Origin: a virus
Direction: 5' to 3' (one strand)
Virus record (IMG/VR): IMGVR_UViG_3300042295_001683
Span: 1 to 64,000 of that record
DNA: 64,000 nucleotides
Below the pieces are notes generated by a model that did no database searches, had not been told where the DNA came from, and was given only the letters and a program-made list of their open reading frames with translations. Shown piece by piece: positions 38,090-46,557 of this stretch (the first letter of the stretch is position 1; each line of letters opens with the position of its first letter). The position numbers and the translations under genes are program-made.

Positions 38090-39976
38090 CTATAAAGTAG
38101 CTAATCCGATCATTGTATTTGGCTTAATTGGATTGTAATTAATATACAAATCTGCTAAGCCGATCATTGTAGAAGGGGCGATCGGGTTGAAATTTATACG
38201 TAAATCTGCAAGCCCGATCATATTAAAATTGCCTAACGTAATCGCAACGGGGCGCGATATTACCGTAGGGGTGCTAGCGGGGGCTGTACCAACTTCGATA
38301 CCGTTAAAAACTAACCATGCTTCTGTCCCATTTAATCCCCATTTAATGCAATCTAATTTTAAGTAATAAATTAAATCTGCGTCTGTCACCGCTACATCCG
38401 CAAAAGGCTTAAAAGCACTACTTAAAGCTGTGTCAGTAATCGCGCCGCCAAATTGCTGACCATAAGCACGCCCTGATAATATGCGATTAAATCGAGAGCC
38501 ATAATCAACTAATTGAGACTGATCAACTGTGTAGGGTACATCTATTGTTCTTTGCCTTGGTCGGTACGGATCGGCGGCTAATTGCTGTGCAAATATTTCT
38601 GCTTTTAGCTGTACTTCTTCTGTAGTGTTTGTGCTTGCATCACCAAAATTTGTAGGTGGGCCAGACGTATCTTTATCGTCGCTAAAGTTTGCCGCTGTAA
38701 ATAGCACAGTAGGATTTTGATCGCCTAATGCCGTCCCTTTAAAAATTACTCCTGCTGGTTCATGTCGAGTATAAGTTTTAATCCATTTTTGCGATCCTGT
38801 GTTTACCCATTCATAATCTTCTCTTTTAGCCGTAATTAGTACTGAAGGATTTTGATCGCCAAAAGTAGTTCCTTTTATAATTACCCCTGCTGGTTGAAAA
38901 GATGTTACAGTTTGAGCCGTAACAATCCCATTGACAAGAGTATAAGTATTTATGGATTTGTCAGATATAAATAGCACAGTAGGATTTTGATCGCCTAATG
39001 CCGTCCCTTTAAAAAGTACCCCTGCTGGTTCGCGTGTTTCTATGGTTTTTTCAAAAAATGTTGAACTTATCTCTGATGTGGTTATTGTCCTTTTAGCCGT
39101 AAATAACGCGGTAGGATTTTGATCTCCAAAAGTAGTCCCTTTAAAAAGTACCCCTGCTGGCTGTGTGTCAATTACTTCGCTAGGTGCGGTGTCTACAGGT
39201 ATTATTTCTTTTACCGTACCTGTAACTATTAATTTTTCAATTGGTTGTTCTGCGATATCACCGATCGCGTCCCATAATTTTTCGTCAGAGCCAATTATAT
39301 AAGAAGCGATAGCACTGCCAGAATAGATGGCACTGATAGGCTCTGCGATTACCGTACCAGCGCTATTGCATCGCAAATAGTACCCTGCACTATCAGCGAT
39401 CGCCCCTGCAAATCCAATAAAATTACCAGTTTGCTTTGGCAGTGGATAGGCGATCGGATAGGGGATAGAGTCAATCGAATTAGCAACGTCGATATAGTTA
39501 AGGATATTTGTGATTACGGTATTTCTTGCTAATGGTGTACCCGCCGTAATACCAGATATATCTTGATTTGGTTCGGGTGGAAAATTCTCTAAAGCTAATC
39601 GACAGCCAATTTCCAAAGATAATTCTAATATGCCATCCATATTCCTTTTTGGTTTTTGAGGCATTTTTAGCAAATGCAAAGCTTGCCCACTACAAGGCAG
39701 ATAAGTAAGCGTTCCTGATGTATTTGCAGTTCGGATCGTGACTAGTTGACCCCGTTTCCATTGACTAGGGTTAAGTCTAGGATTAGGTGAACTTGGCACG
39801 GTTGAATCGTAGCGAGAAATTTTAAGATTAATGGAGCCTGTGACTGGCATTAATCCAGTCCCAACCTCATATTCTGGATAACCCAAAATTATTCCAGAAT
39901 CAAAGCTAATCCAGTTAGTCCAATTTTGCGATCCTATAATTAATTCGCATCTGCGAGATGAGAGATTAAGCGTCAT
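38090..39976 (-). CDS. Large tail protein with internal repeats
   Basis: 628 aa. The N-terminal 250 residues look like a distal-tail or tip domain ('NWTNWISFDSGIILGYPEYE'). Residues about 280-450 hold four copies of a 25-residue unit around 'GDQNP', and the C-terminus repeats 'MIGLADL' three times at about 18-residue spacing. The protein is probably a baseplate or tip subunit with an adhesive tail. It follows the tape measure and 40053 genes in tail order. Confidence 0.6.
   Translation of the reverse strand: MTLNLSSRRCELIIGSQNWTNWISFDSGIILGYPEYEVGTGLMPVTGSINLKISRYDSTVPSSPNPRLNPSQWKRGQLVTIRTANTSGTLTYLPCSGQALHLLKMPQKPKRNMDGILELSLEIGCRLALENFPPEPNQDISGITAGTPLARNTVITNILNYIDVANSIDSIPYPIAYPLPKQTGNFIGFAGAIADSAGYYLRCNSAGTVIAEPISAIYSGSAIASYIIGSDEKLWDAIGDIAEQPIEKLIVTGTVKEIIPVDTAPSEVIDTQPAGVLFKGTTFGDQNPTALFTAKRTITTSEISSTFFEKTIETREPAGVLFKGTALGDQNPTVLFISDKSINTYTLVNGIVTAQTVTSFQPAGVIIKGTTFGDQNPSVLITAKREDYEWVNTGSQKWIKTYTRHEPAGVIFKGTALGDQNPTVLFTAANFSDDKDTSGPPTNFGDASTNTTEEVQLKAEIFAQQLAADPYRPRQRTIDVPYTVDQSQLVDYGSRFNRILSGRAYGQQFGGAITDTALSSAFKPFADVAVTDADLIYYLKLDCIKWGLNGTEAWLVFNGIEVGTAPASTPTVISRPVAITLGNFNMIGLADLRINFNPIAPSTMIGLADLYINYNPIKPNTMIGLATL
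38690..39190. repeat. Four in-gene repeats in an A-B-A-B pattern
   Basis: A 45-base stretch at 38701-38745 is identical to 38971-39015, 270 bases away; two other diverged copies lie near 38843 and 39107, again about 265-270 bases apart. The repeats therefore arose by duplication of a two-repeat unit. Confidence 0.75.
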
Positions 39977-40056
39977 ACAGCTAACCCTCCATCAAATAAA
40001 GTTAGCTGCCCTTTTGGTGCTGCTTTTGGTTTTTTAGTTTTCACAGGTGCGATCAT
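39973..40056 (-). CDS. Very small coupled protein in the tail operon
   Basis: 27 aa ('MIAPVKTKKPKAAPKGQLTL' and a short end), with ATGA overlaps to both neighbours. Basic N-terminus. The double coupling makes translation likely, but the role is unknown. Confidence 0.4.
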   Translation of the reverse strand: MIAPVKTKKPKAAPKGQLTLFDGGLAV

Positions 40057-40784
40057 ATCTTAACCCCTGTCTCTTGCAACTCAAACACTGCCATCACATT
40101 ACCAACCCCCGTATCTGGGCTAAACGTTGGCTCAATAGGCATTTTTACCTGTAACTTAGGGTAATAATTTACCCCGCCGTTTCGCTGGAAGGGCGTGCCA
40201 ACAGATGAACGGGTTTTAGTTGACGATGTTTTCCCCTCTTCAAAATACAGTGTGATTTCGTCAGTCAACTCTAAGTATGGCGAACCTGTTAAAGTCTGAG
40301 CACGCCGTATATTATTAGCTGTAGACCACATTGCGCTTAACTTTAGTGAATCAGCGATACTAACTTTTGCTTGAATATTGTATTGTTGCGGATCTTCAAA
40401 ACTAATGCCCGTATCGATGAAATTTCCGTTTACGCTAAAAGTCCCATTTCCTGATAACCGAGAACTTTGGCGGGGCGGGGGAGAATCAGAACTAAAATTC
40501 CTGAATACAACACTCAGATAAACGCGGATCGAGTGCGTACCACTTCCACCGCTAAGACTTATAGCCGATCCCCCTTGCGTAGCTGACACGGTAATAGTCG
40601 AGCCTACACTCACGACATAATAGCTAGTATTAAGTGCTAGACCCGTTGGCAATGTGCCTGTGGTAGTAAAGCGCACGATATCGTCAACCGCAAATACTTG
40701 CGTGAATGGTGTTATGGCGCTACCACTAAAAGTAAAAGTATAGCTACGCCCAAAATATACGAGTGTTAAGTCGCCAACAGCCAT
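40053..40784 (-). CDS. Distal tail / virion protein
   Basis: 243 aa. The N-terminal third has an Ig-like or fibre-like repeat ('VDDIVRFTTTGTLPTGLALN' with 'YYVVSVGSTITVS'), and the remainder a beta-rich domain. Same strand and order as the tape measure gene on the other side of the island, so it probably belongs to the tail tip. No family recognised with confidence. Confidence 0.5.
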   Translation of the reverse strand: MAVGDLTLVYFGRSYTFTFSGSAITPFTQVFAVDDIVRFTTTGTLPTGLALNTSYYVVSVGSTITVSATQGGSAISLSGGSGTHSIRVYLSVVFRNFSSDSPPPRQSSRLSGNGTFSVNGNFIDTGISFEDPQQYNIQAKVSIADSLKLSAMWSTANNIRRAQTLTGSPYLELTDEITLYFEEGKTSSTKTRSSVGTPFQRNGGVNYYPKLQVKMPIEPTFSPDTGVGNVMAVFELQETGVKI

Positions 40785-40834
40785 GAGTGAGTTAGGGGAT
40801 TTTGATTAATTATCGCACATCACAAAAATAGTAC

Positions 40835-40864
40835 TTGACAAATAATATTAGTGTGTAGTATATT
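40835..40864 (+). promoter_or_regulatory. Sigma-70-type promoter, start of the accessory island
   Basis: TTGACA followed after 18 bases by TATATT (17 to GTATAT). The first 17 bases, TACTTGACAAATAATATT, are shared with the promoters at 42057 and 42494. It drives the plus-strand genes from 40946. Confidence 0.65.
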
Positions 40865-40945
40865 GATTTACATCAGGACACAACACACCCGCAAACGCCG
40901 CAACCTGATAGCGGTACTCAGTTAAAGAGGGGCTGAGAGAAAGAA

Positions 40946-41473
40946 ATGGGATGGATTCACGCAGGTAACAGTGAAAGCACTAGTGATGGCGGTGCTGGCT
41001 ACACAAGAAACGCGGCGGCTGTCCGTGACATCGTGAAACATCACGATGTTGACGAGAAAACAGCATGGGCGCTAGTAGCTTTGTTTTCGTGGCAGAAAAA
41101 CACCACGATCCCTGATCAGGTGGCAGACAGTGACTATGTAAGAAAGTGGATCGAATTCCCCTACTTTCAGGCTTTTCTTCCCGTATTTTTGAAATACGGA
41201 TGGACTTCCAATGTCGAAAGATTCTTGGAGTCGTGGATATACCACAATCAGGATTTCCATCAACTGATGGAAAAGTACTTCCCTGAGATCGCTGCACCCG
41301 CCCCCGCACCTGTTCAATCTGAATGGGTTGACTATGAGGCTTTGTACGAAGCAAAGCACAATGTCAACCTCCGCGACAAAGCGGAAAATGACGAAAACTG
41401 GTACATGAATGAAGTGTACCCCCTTAGTCTAAAAGATTGGGCTAAGGTGCAACTAGAAGCAGTTAGCTTTTAG
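40946..41473 (+). CDS. Hypothetical protein, first gene of the island
   Basis: 175 aa. 'VDEKTAWALVALFSWQKNTT' and a Pro/Ala linker near residue 118 separate two helical parts. No recognised family. Confidence 0.5.
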   Translation: MGWIHAGNSESTSDGGAGYTRNAAAVRDIVKHHDVDEKTAWALVALFSWQKNTTIPDQVADSDYVRKWIEFPYFQAFLPVFLKYGWTSNVERFLESWIYHNQDFHQLMEKYFPEIAAPAPAPVQSEWVDYEALYEAKHNVNLRDKAENDENWYMNEVYPLSLKDWAKVQLEAVSF

Positions 41474-41481
41474 GCTAGGCA

Positions 41482-41673
41482 ATGGTAAACCGACCTGTAG
41501 GCAGACCGCGAAGTAGCGATCGCATCAGGAAACAATTTTTGCTTACTCAAAAGCACATTGATATTCTTGAGGCAATCGCTATAAAACAGACTCTTGTAAC
41601 CTCGCAAGGTTCTTATAAAGGTCAGCCAAATATCAACGCGGCGATCATTTGGTTGATTGAAAATTATCAATAA
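41482..41673 (+). CDS. Small DNA-binding-like protein, paralog of 43303
   Basis: 63 aa. The N-terminus 'NRPVGRPRSSDR' (an AT-hook-like Gly-Arg-Pro arm) is shared with the 64-aa product at 43303-43497, as is the C-terminal layout ending in 'KGQPNINAAI' / 'KGEPNISGWL'. Ribbon-helix-helix regulators of this size are common on plasmids. Confidence 0.5.
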   Translation: MVNRPVGRPRSSDRIRKQFLLTQKHIDILEAIAIKQTLVTSQGSYKGQPNINAAIIWLIENYQ

Positions 41674-41735
41674 AAAAGAGTTCATTCAAGGTTAAACATA
41701 TAAAAAGTATGTAGTTCTATTTGGAGATTAAAATT

Positions 41736-41966
41736 ATGACTAAGATTGAAGTTGTTGAAGCGATTAACCAAGCATCTAAAGCTTGGGAGGATGACTACGA
41801 AGCAATGAAAGCTTTGTTTATTCCAGTGTTTAACTTCATCAAGAGCGATGTAGACTTCCGCTCGTTTGTCCCTTGGTATCACAACTACTTCTCTAACAAC
41901 AGAGAGGTCAATGACACTACTGTTGTCAAGTTCATGACTATGACAGCAGCGGTTCACGAGTGCTAA
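41736..41966 (+). CDS. Cassette protein 1 (shared N-terminus)
   Basis: 76 aa from the ATG at 41736 behind TTGGAG. The first 18 residues ('MTKIEVVEAINQASKAWED') are nearly the same as in the 42122 gene, after which the proteins differ completely. This mosaic points to recombination between cassettes. Function unknown. Confidence 0.5.
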   Translation: MTKIEVVEAINQASKAWEDDYEAMKALFIPVFNFIKSDVDFRSFVPWYHNYFSNNREVNDTTVVKFMTMTAAVHEC

Positions 41967-42003
41967 CCCATTACCCAATAGTCTAGCCATAGTGCTACGT
42001 TAT

Positions 42004-42029
42004 AAGGCGATCGCGCGATCGCCTTTTTT
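42004..42029 (+). terminator. Terminator of cassette 1
   Basis: AAGGCGATCG-CGCGATCGCCTT, an almost uninterrupted HIP1-based stem, followed by TTTTTT. Confidence 0.85.
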
Positions 42030-42056
42030 GTTGGATAAATTAGTTGTAAATAGTAC

Positions 42057-42085
42057 TTGACAAATAATATTTAAGCGTTTAATAT
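42057..42085 (+). promoter_or_regulatory. Promoter of cassette 2
   Basis: TTGACA, 17 bases, TAATAT, then a leader with TTCAAGGTTAAACATA and an AAAGGAG ribosome-binding site. Confidence 0.75.
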
Positions 42086-42121
42086 TATATTCAAGGTTAA
42101 ACATACAAAAGGAGCAAGACC

Positions 42122-42400
42122 ATGACTAAGATTGAAGTTATTGAAGCGATTAACCAAGCATCTAAAGCTTGGGAAGATGTATACTATATTGTTGTCTGTC
42201 GATACATGACAAATAGGAAATACGGGGGCTTAGTAAGAACTTACAGCTATTTTTACGAAGGCCCGTCACTAGAAAGAGCTTTTGTAAATGCACAAGATGC
42301 GTTTAAGGAAAGAGATGCAAAGGTTACTTTAGTGACGCTATCTCATGCCAATTCTTTTCTTGGGGTAGAAACCGAACTAAGCAAAGAAGCTGTTGTCTAA
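42122..42400 (+). CDS. Cassette protein 2 (shared N-terminus)
   Basis: 92 aa, AAGGAG upstream. N-terminal 18 residues match cassette protein 1; the remainder is a different alpha/beta domain ('GGLVRTYSYFYEGPSLERAF'). Function unknown. Confidence 0.5.
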   Translation: MTKIEVIEAINQASKAWEDVYYIVVCRYMTNRKYGGLVRTYSYFYEGPSLERAFVNAQDAFKERDAKVTLVTLSHANSFLGVETELSKEAVV

Positions 42401-42440
42401 CAGATCATTACCCAATAGTCTAGCCATAGTGCTACGTTAT

Positions 42441-42466
42441 AAGGCGATCGCGCGATCGCCTTTTTT
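42441..42466 (+). terminator. Terminator of cassette 2
   Basis: Identical to the terminator at 42004-42029, with a HIP1-based stem and six T. Confidence 0.85.
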
Positions 42467-42493
42467 GTTGGATAAATTAGTTGTAAATAGTAC

Positions 42494-42522
42494 TTGACAA
42501 ATAATATTTAAGCGTTTAATAT
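42494..42522 (+). promoter_or_regulatory. Promoter of cassette 3
   Basis: Identical to 42057-42085: TTGACA, 17 bases, TAATAT. Confidence 0.75.
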
Positions 42523-42563
42523 TATATTCAAGGTTAAATATACAAAAAACAAAGGACAAACAA

Positions 42564-42776
42564 ATGACAAAAAAATTGTTCGGGTATTGGGAAGAAGACA
42601 TGGATGGGAGCACTTGCGGATACTTCGTAGTATCCGCATACCAACCAGAATTTTTTGCAGATTGCGAAGAAAATTTTAACGATGAGCATGAGCTTGTCGG
42701 AGCGTGGTGTGACAGCCATGCTTTGAAAACCAGGATCAAAGATCTTGGTTTGGATTTGGAAGTTTCAGAGGATTAA
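42564..42776 (+). CDS. Cassette protein 3
   Basis: 70 aa, acidic, with three Cys ('GYWEEDMDGSTCGYFVV'). It is expressed from the third copy-type promoter and does not share the N-terminal module of cassettes 1 and 2. Function unknown. Confidence 0.5.
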   Translation: MTKKLFGYWEEDMDGSTCGYFVVSAYQPEFFADCEENFNDEHELVGAWCDSHALKTRIKDLGLDLEVSED

Positions 42777-42787
42777 GGTAAAAAAAT

Positions 42788-43306
42788 ATGTACGCATTTG
42801 ACAGAGACGGAGTATTGGTGGGTGAGCTAGGCAATTTCGCTGCCAGTCACCCGAAAAACTACAAGGGCGCTGAGATGCCCCTTATCAAAGAGGTGCTAGC
42901 CAAAGTACCGCCTCATTCGATCATTATCAGTAATCAAGCTGGCATTGATCGCGGCTATACCACACTCAAAGTGGTACAAGCTCAATTTGATTGGCTCATG
43001 GCGCAGCAGCCTAATTTTATCGGGGCTTTCTTTTGCCCTGATGAAGGGGAAAGTTGCTGGTTTAAGTTTTTTTGGGCAGACGAATGGACAGAGCAGTTAG
43101 CGATTGCCCCATACTTCAGAAAGCCTAATATAGGCTTGGGAGACTCCGCCAACGTGTATCTAAATCATTATGGGCTTGGCCAGATCACCCATTACATAGG
43201 AGATCTTTCTGGCAACCCCGCCTATGCTGAGGGTAGAGACAGCGATCGCATCTTTGCGCAAAATCTGGGCTGTGAGTATTTGGATGTGAATGATTTTTTA
43301 GCTTGA
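42788..43306 (+). CDS. HAD-superfamily phosphatase, PNKP 3'-phosphatase-like
   Basis: 172 aa. 'FDRDGVLVGE' is HAD motif I (Asp-x-Asp), 'IIISNQAGIDRG' motif II, and 'IGDLSGNPAYAEGRDSDRIF' carries the acidic motif with the Gly-Arg-Asp-x-Asp-Arg signature of polynucleotide 3'-phosphatases. It would clean 3' ends in DNA or RNA repair. No kinase or ligase lies beside it. Confidence 0.65.
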   Translation: MYAFDRDGVLVGELGNFAASHPKNYKGAEMPLIKEVLAKVPPHSIIISNQAGIDRGYTTLKVVQAQFDWLMAQQPNFIGAFFCPDEGESCWFKFFWADEWTEQLAIAPYFRKPNIGLGDSANVYLNHYGLGQITHYIGDLSGNPAYAEGRDSDRIFAQNLGCEYLDVNDFLA

Positions 43307-43497
43307 GCCTACAGGAACGCCGCCCTGTAGGCAGACCACGAAGTAGTGATCACTATGCTCAATTAAATTTACGTTTGCCAATGGCAATAATTGAGAAGAT
43401 GAGAGCGATCGCCCTATCTGAAGGATTTATCACTCAGATAGGCAAGCACAAAGGAGAGCCAAATATTAGCGGATGGCTCTCTAATAAATATAAGTAG
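43303..43497 (+). CDS. Small DNA-binding-like protein, paralog of 41482
   Basis: 64 aa with the 'RRPVGRPRSSDH' arm and an RHH-like core ('LNLRLPMAIIEKMRAIA'). Overlaps the HAD gene by 4 bases. Probably a regulator. Confidence 0.55.
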   Translation: MSLQERRPVGRPRSSDHYAQLNLRLPMAIIEKMRAIALSEGFITQIGKHKGEPNISGWLSNKYK

Positions 43498-43507
43498 CTC
43501 CTCTCTA

Positions 43508-43597
43508 TGCTATATTTTGATTGCGTTAAAAATTTGGCTGATCTAGATCCTAAGGAGCTAAGGAGAACCGAAAAGCTAAGATTTGTGGATTTGTAAT
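43508..43597 (+). CDS. Possible 29-aa peptide
   Basis: Begins 'MLYFDCVKNLADLDPKELRR' with a weak CTCCTCT-type upstream region. No overlap supports it. Weak call. Confidence 0.2.
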
Positions 43598-43613
43598 GAT
43601 TTTTTGAGAGTTT

Positions 43614-43641
43614 GAAGGCGATCGCGAGGTCGTCTTTTTTT
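43614..43641 (+). terminator. Weaker terminator
   Basis: AAGGCGA and TCGTCTT form a 7-bp stem with one G-U pair, followed by a seven-base T-run; a degenerate relative of the cassette terminators. Confidence 0.55.
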
Positions 43642-43668
43642 GTGGGTAAAATTATTTTTAAAACATGG

Positions 43669-43697
43669 TTGACATTACTAACGTAATCAACTATATT
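43669..43697 (+). promoter_or_regulatory. Promoter of the 43739 gene
   Basis: TTGACA, 17 bases, TATATT; the leader (ACACATCAGGAAAACGCAACACGC) resembles that of 40946. Confidence 0.75.
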
Positions 43698-43738
43698 TAA
43701 ACACATCAGGAAAACGCAACACGCAAGGAAACAAAGCA

Positions 43739-44179
43739 ATGACTACACTACTAGGAATCACAGATGAGAATTTAGGTTGCGCTTGCTGCGGTCGTACGGA
43801 TTTAAAGCGTTATGCAGTTATTCAAGATAATGAAGGCGAAATTGCTACTTACGGTAGTGACTGCGCTACAAAAATCTTAGGTAGAAAAATTTCTACTCAA
43901 AGAAATCTACCTAAGATTCAAACTGAAGACATCAAAAACATTACTCCTTTTGTAGAAGTAACTGTTTATAAAATGCATATCAGCCGACGTTACAACTTTG
44001 TAACCCGAAGCTATGAATGGGGATTAACCCTTCCTGTCAGCCCTAAACAAGTTTTAAAAACACTCAAAGAAGACTACGAATATTACGTTGAAGAGAATAT
44101 TCAAAACCGTCCCCTTGATGCTATTAAAACTGCCATTAATCTTTTAACTGAATACACGACTCAATATGCCCAAACCTAA
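43739..44179 (+). CDS. Zinc-finger-like protein
   Basis: 146 aa. 'GCACCGRTDLKRYAVIQ' with 'YGSDCATKIL' gives a treble-clef-like Cys set seen in several phage proteins that bind nucleic acid. The rest is helical. Overlaps the next gene by 14 bases. Confidence 0.55.
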   Translation: MTTLLGITDENLGCACCGRTDLKRYAVIQDNEGEIATYGSDCATKILGRKISTQRNLPKIQTEDIKNITPFVEVTVYKMHISRRYNFVTRSYEWGLTLPVSPKQVLKTLKEDYEYYVEENIQNRPLDAIKTAINLLTEYTTQYAQT

Positions 44180-44387
44180 CCCCGCAAACCCATACCATTG
44201 CGATCGCCCTATGCGTCGCAATGGTAAACAAGCCAAGTCAGGGGCAGTGCAATATCGCTGCAAATGTGGCTTTACCTGTACCGATGGCGATCGCCCCGCA
44301 CACCGCCCCCTATTAGGTGATGCGCCTTTGACGCAAGTTGAGCGTAATCGTAGGTATAGAGCTAAGAAGAAAGCTAATTTAAATTAG
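44166..44387 (+). CDS. Zinc-ribbon protein, paralog of 59127
   Basis: 73 aa. 'CDRPMRRNGKQAKSGAVQYR' then 'CKCGFTC' parallels the 59127-59396 product ('KPMCFNGTKSSGAKQYRCR'), including the 'GD.P' and 'RYR' blocks. The N-terminal half resembles the zinc ribbon of InsA-type transposition proteins. No transposase is linked to it. Confidence 0.55.
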   Translation: MPKPNPANPYHCDRPMRRNGKQAKSGAVQYRCKCGFTCTDGDRPAHRPLLGDAPLTQVERNRRYRAKKKANLN

Positions 44388-44400
44388 TTGCAAATAGTAG

Positions 44401-44429
44401 TTGACAAATACAGGATATCGATCAATAAT
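44401..44429 (+). promoter_or_regulatory. Promoter of the 44463 gene
   Basis: TTGACA, 17 bases, AATAAT; closely related, including leader, to the promoter at 11845-11873 on the other strand. Confidence 0.75.
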
Positions 44430-44462
44430 AGATCGTTGAGTTAAACAAGCAAGGCAAAAACA

Positions 44463-44783
44463 ATGACACATTCTTTAGATGAAAAACAACCAACTCTTGA
44501 CAAGCTTATTGCAAGCCATCCAATGTTTGAGGAGCTAAAAACTATTATTGATTCTTTGATCTCAACTCGATATAAAAAAGTTAGAAAACTAGCTGGTCAA
44601 TCGTGGAAAGGCTACAGGTCAAATGCTCAGTATTTGAGTGAAGTCACTAAAAACAACAATCTTGGCAATAAAATTGCTGCTATGCAACGTCAAATCTTGG
44701 TTGATATTGATTTACTAGATGAAACTGGTTTTGCGTTTTTTAGAAACTATTCTGTTGACTGGGATAAAGTTAGAGCTTGGTAA
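44463..44783 (+). CDS. Hypothetical protein
   Basis: 106 aa, helical and basic in the middle. First gene behind the 44401 promoter. Function unknown. Confidence 0.5.
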   Translation: MTHSLDEKQPTLDKLIASHPMFEELKTIIDSLISTRYKKVRKLAGQSWKGYRSNAQYLSEVTKNNNLGNKIAAMQRQILVDIDLLDETGFAFFRNYSVDWDKVRAW

Positions 44784-44784
44784 T

Positions 44785-44997
44785 ATGCCTAAATCACGCA
44801 CCGAAATCTATCGCGATTGCTATCTCAAGCGTACAGCAGACAAACTCCGCTACTACTGTACGCAATGCGATCGCCAACTCAGATCAGACTCACCTCTCAC
44901 TATTTGCCGCGCCTGTTGGCTTAAAACGGATGATGGCAAGCTATACATGCGACTGAAGCAAGCGGAATCAAGAGCTAAAAAAGTAGTAAAATATTAA
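44785..44997 (+). CDS. Small zinc-ribbon protein
   Basis: 70 aa from the ATG at 44785 (TAATATG junction). 'YYCTQCDRQLRSDSPLTICR' with 'CRACW' gives two Cys pairs for zinc. Basic C-terminal helix. Probably binds nucleic acid. Confidence 0.55.
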   Translation: MPKSRTEIYRDCYLKRTADKLRYYCTQCDRQLRSDSPLTICRACWLKTDDGKLYMRLKQAESRAKKVVKY

Positions 44998-45058
44998 TGC
45001 GATCGCGGATGCTAGTCCCGATCGCGTGATCAACCTTATCCATTAATCGCAGGTCAAT

Positions 45059-45919
45059 ATGACAAGTTTAACTCAATTTGCATTTAATTCTCAACAGGTT
45101 CGTATTGTTTCCATTAATAACGAGCCTTGGTTTGTCGCTCAGGACGTATGTGACATTTTAGATATAAGGAATGTCAGCAAGGCTTGTAACCCATTAAAAG
45201 ATCGCGAAAAGCAAGTTTTAAATTTGCATGAGATGGGTATAACTTCAAGTGATGATCCAGACACCACAAGGCTTTTAGCGGTTTCAGAGTCTGGTTTGTA
45301 CCGCTTAACCATGAAATCTCGCAAACCTCAAGCTGAACCTTTTCAGGATTGGGTATGTGAGCAAATCTTGCCAATCATCCGCAAAACTGGCAAGTATGAG
45401 TTAGCCCCATCTCAACCCGCACTACCTCAAAACTATATTGAGGCTCTAGAGGCACATCTACAATCTGAGAAAGATAAAAAGGTACTTGCTGAAGCTAACC
45501 AGAAATTGATCGCCGCCAATCAATCCCTAGAAATCGAAGTACAGACTTTAGAACCAAAAGTCGATCGCTATGATTTGATTTTGGCTACCGATGGATGGAT
45601 GACTGGGGAAGAGATTGTTAAGCAGTTGAATATTTCCAAGTTTTCTGTTCGCAAGCTTTACGACATTTTGCGTAAGGAGAAAGTACTATTTAATAGCGAT
45701 GGCACTAATTTACCTTATGCCAGTTGGCAAAATGAAGGGCTTGCTACGATTCGTGATGGTCAATGTTTTGATGGACGCATGAGATTTAGCCCTGTATTCT
45801 CTTGGAAGGGATTGGATCGCATTCTTGACCTATTGCGTAAACATCAAGTTATCCCAAGGGATAAGCAGTATCGATTTAACTTTGATTCTGACAAAATCGT
45901 AGCGATGAAGAGGGCTTAG
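45059..45919 (+). CDS. BRO-N / antirepressor protein
   Basis: 286 aa. N-terminal BRO-N domain ('VRIVSINNEPWFVAQDVCDI', 'LLAVSESGLYRLTMKSRKP', 'WVCEQILPIIRKTGKY'), a coiled-coil linker (about 125-165), and a C-terminal KilAC/ANT-like DNA-binding part ('MTGEEIVKQLNISKFSVRKL'). Such proteins antagonise phage repressors. It lies upstream of the CRISPR array. Confidence 0.8.
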   Translation: MTSLTQFAFNSQQVRIVSINNEPWFVAQDVCDILDIRNVSKACNPLKDREKQVLNLHEMGITSSDDPDTTRLLAVSESGLYRLTMKSRKPQAEPFQDWVCEQILPIIRKTGKYELAPSQPALPQNYIEALEAHLQSEKDKKVLAEANQKLIAANQSLEIEVQTLEPKVDRYDLILATDGWMTGEEIVKQLNISKFSVRKLYDILRKEKVLFNSDGTNLPYASWQNEGLATIRDGQCFDGRMRFSPVFSWKGLDRILDLLRKHQVIPRDKQYRFNFDSDKIVAMKRA

Positions 45920-45921
45920 TT

Positions 45922-46557
45922 ATGTTTGACAAAGTTTACACAACTGAAGAGCTAACTAAAATTCTAGAAATAGAGAGAATGGCTTGCGTCAAAGGTCAGG
46001 GCACATTCCCTATGCCTGATAATGCCGATGAAATTGCAAAGCAAACACCACTAGGCTCTATTTTGGGGGCGCAAAGATTATTTGAGGTTGGTTGTTATCA
46101 TGAGTTTCGCGATCAAGTTCAAAAGTATCAAATTGAAAATAATATTTCTGGGCTTGAAGTTGATGTTTGTATTATTGGTGACAAGCTCTATAGATTCCCT
46201 ATCCCTGTCTGCCAATTAGAGCTAACTAAGGATGATTACCAAGTCTTGAAGTTAGCCAAAGACGCTGTAGTTGACGCATTCCTTAGTGCTGTTGATGAGC
46301 TTACCTATTTGAGCTTTAGCCATGAAGACAAATCTCATGCTCAATTTGATATCGAAACTACAAGCCAATATATTAGACACCTTTCTGAGTTTTGCGACTG
46401 GGCAGAAATTACAGTCGCTAAAGAATTTGAAATAACTCTTGTTCTTGGCTATGGTGATTATCACGAATCTGCATATATTGCTGAGCATTCAGAAGCTGCA
46501 AAATATTCTGATTCTATGTATTTCTGTGCTGCTAAAGCTTGCAAAATTAACGGGTAA
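45922..46557 (+). CDS. Hypothetical protein
   Basis: 211 aa, acidic, no recognised motif; two bases behind the antirepressor gene. The N-terminal 'EIERMACVKGQGTFPMPDN' may be a short conserved phage element. Its end faces the CRISPR array 56 bases away. Confidence 0.5.
   Translation: MFDKVYTTEELTKILEIERMACVKGQGTFPMPDNADEIAKQTPLGSILGAQRLFEVGCYHEFRDQVQKYQIENNISGLEVDVCIIGDKLYRFPIPVCQLELTKDDYQVLKLAKDAVVDAFLSAVDELTYLSFSHEDKSHAQFDIETTSQYIRHLSEFCDWAEITVAKEFEITLVLGYGDYHESAYIAEHSEAAKYSDSMYFCAAKACKING

Larger units (their letters stand above)
41969..42110 (+). repeat. 142-bp duplicated terminator-promoter module, copy 1
   Basis: Matches 42406-42547 with only one clear difference over 142 bases. It contains a terminator (42004-42029), a promoter (42057-42085) and the leader ending in GGTTAAACA. 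It separates cassette genes 1 and 2. Confidence 0.85.
42406..42547 (+). repeat. 142-bp duplicated terminator-promoter module, copy 2
   Basis: Second copy of the 41969-42110 module, 437 bases further on; separates cassette genes 2 and 3. Confidence 0.85.

Noticed and set aside
44998-45058. Terminator or small RNA between 44997 and 45059
   Set aside because: The apparent inverted repeat consists of two HIP1-like palindromes without a T-run.
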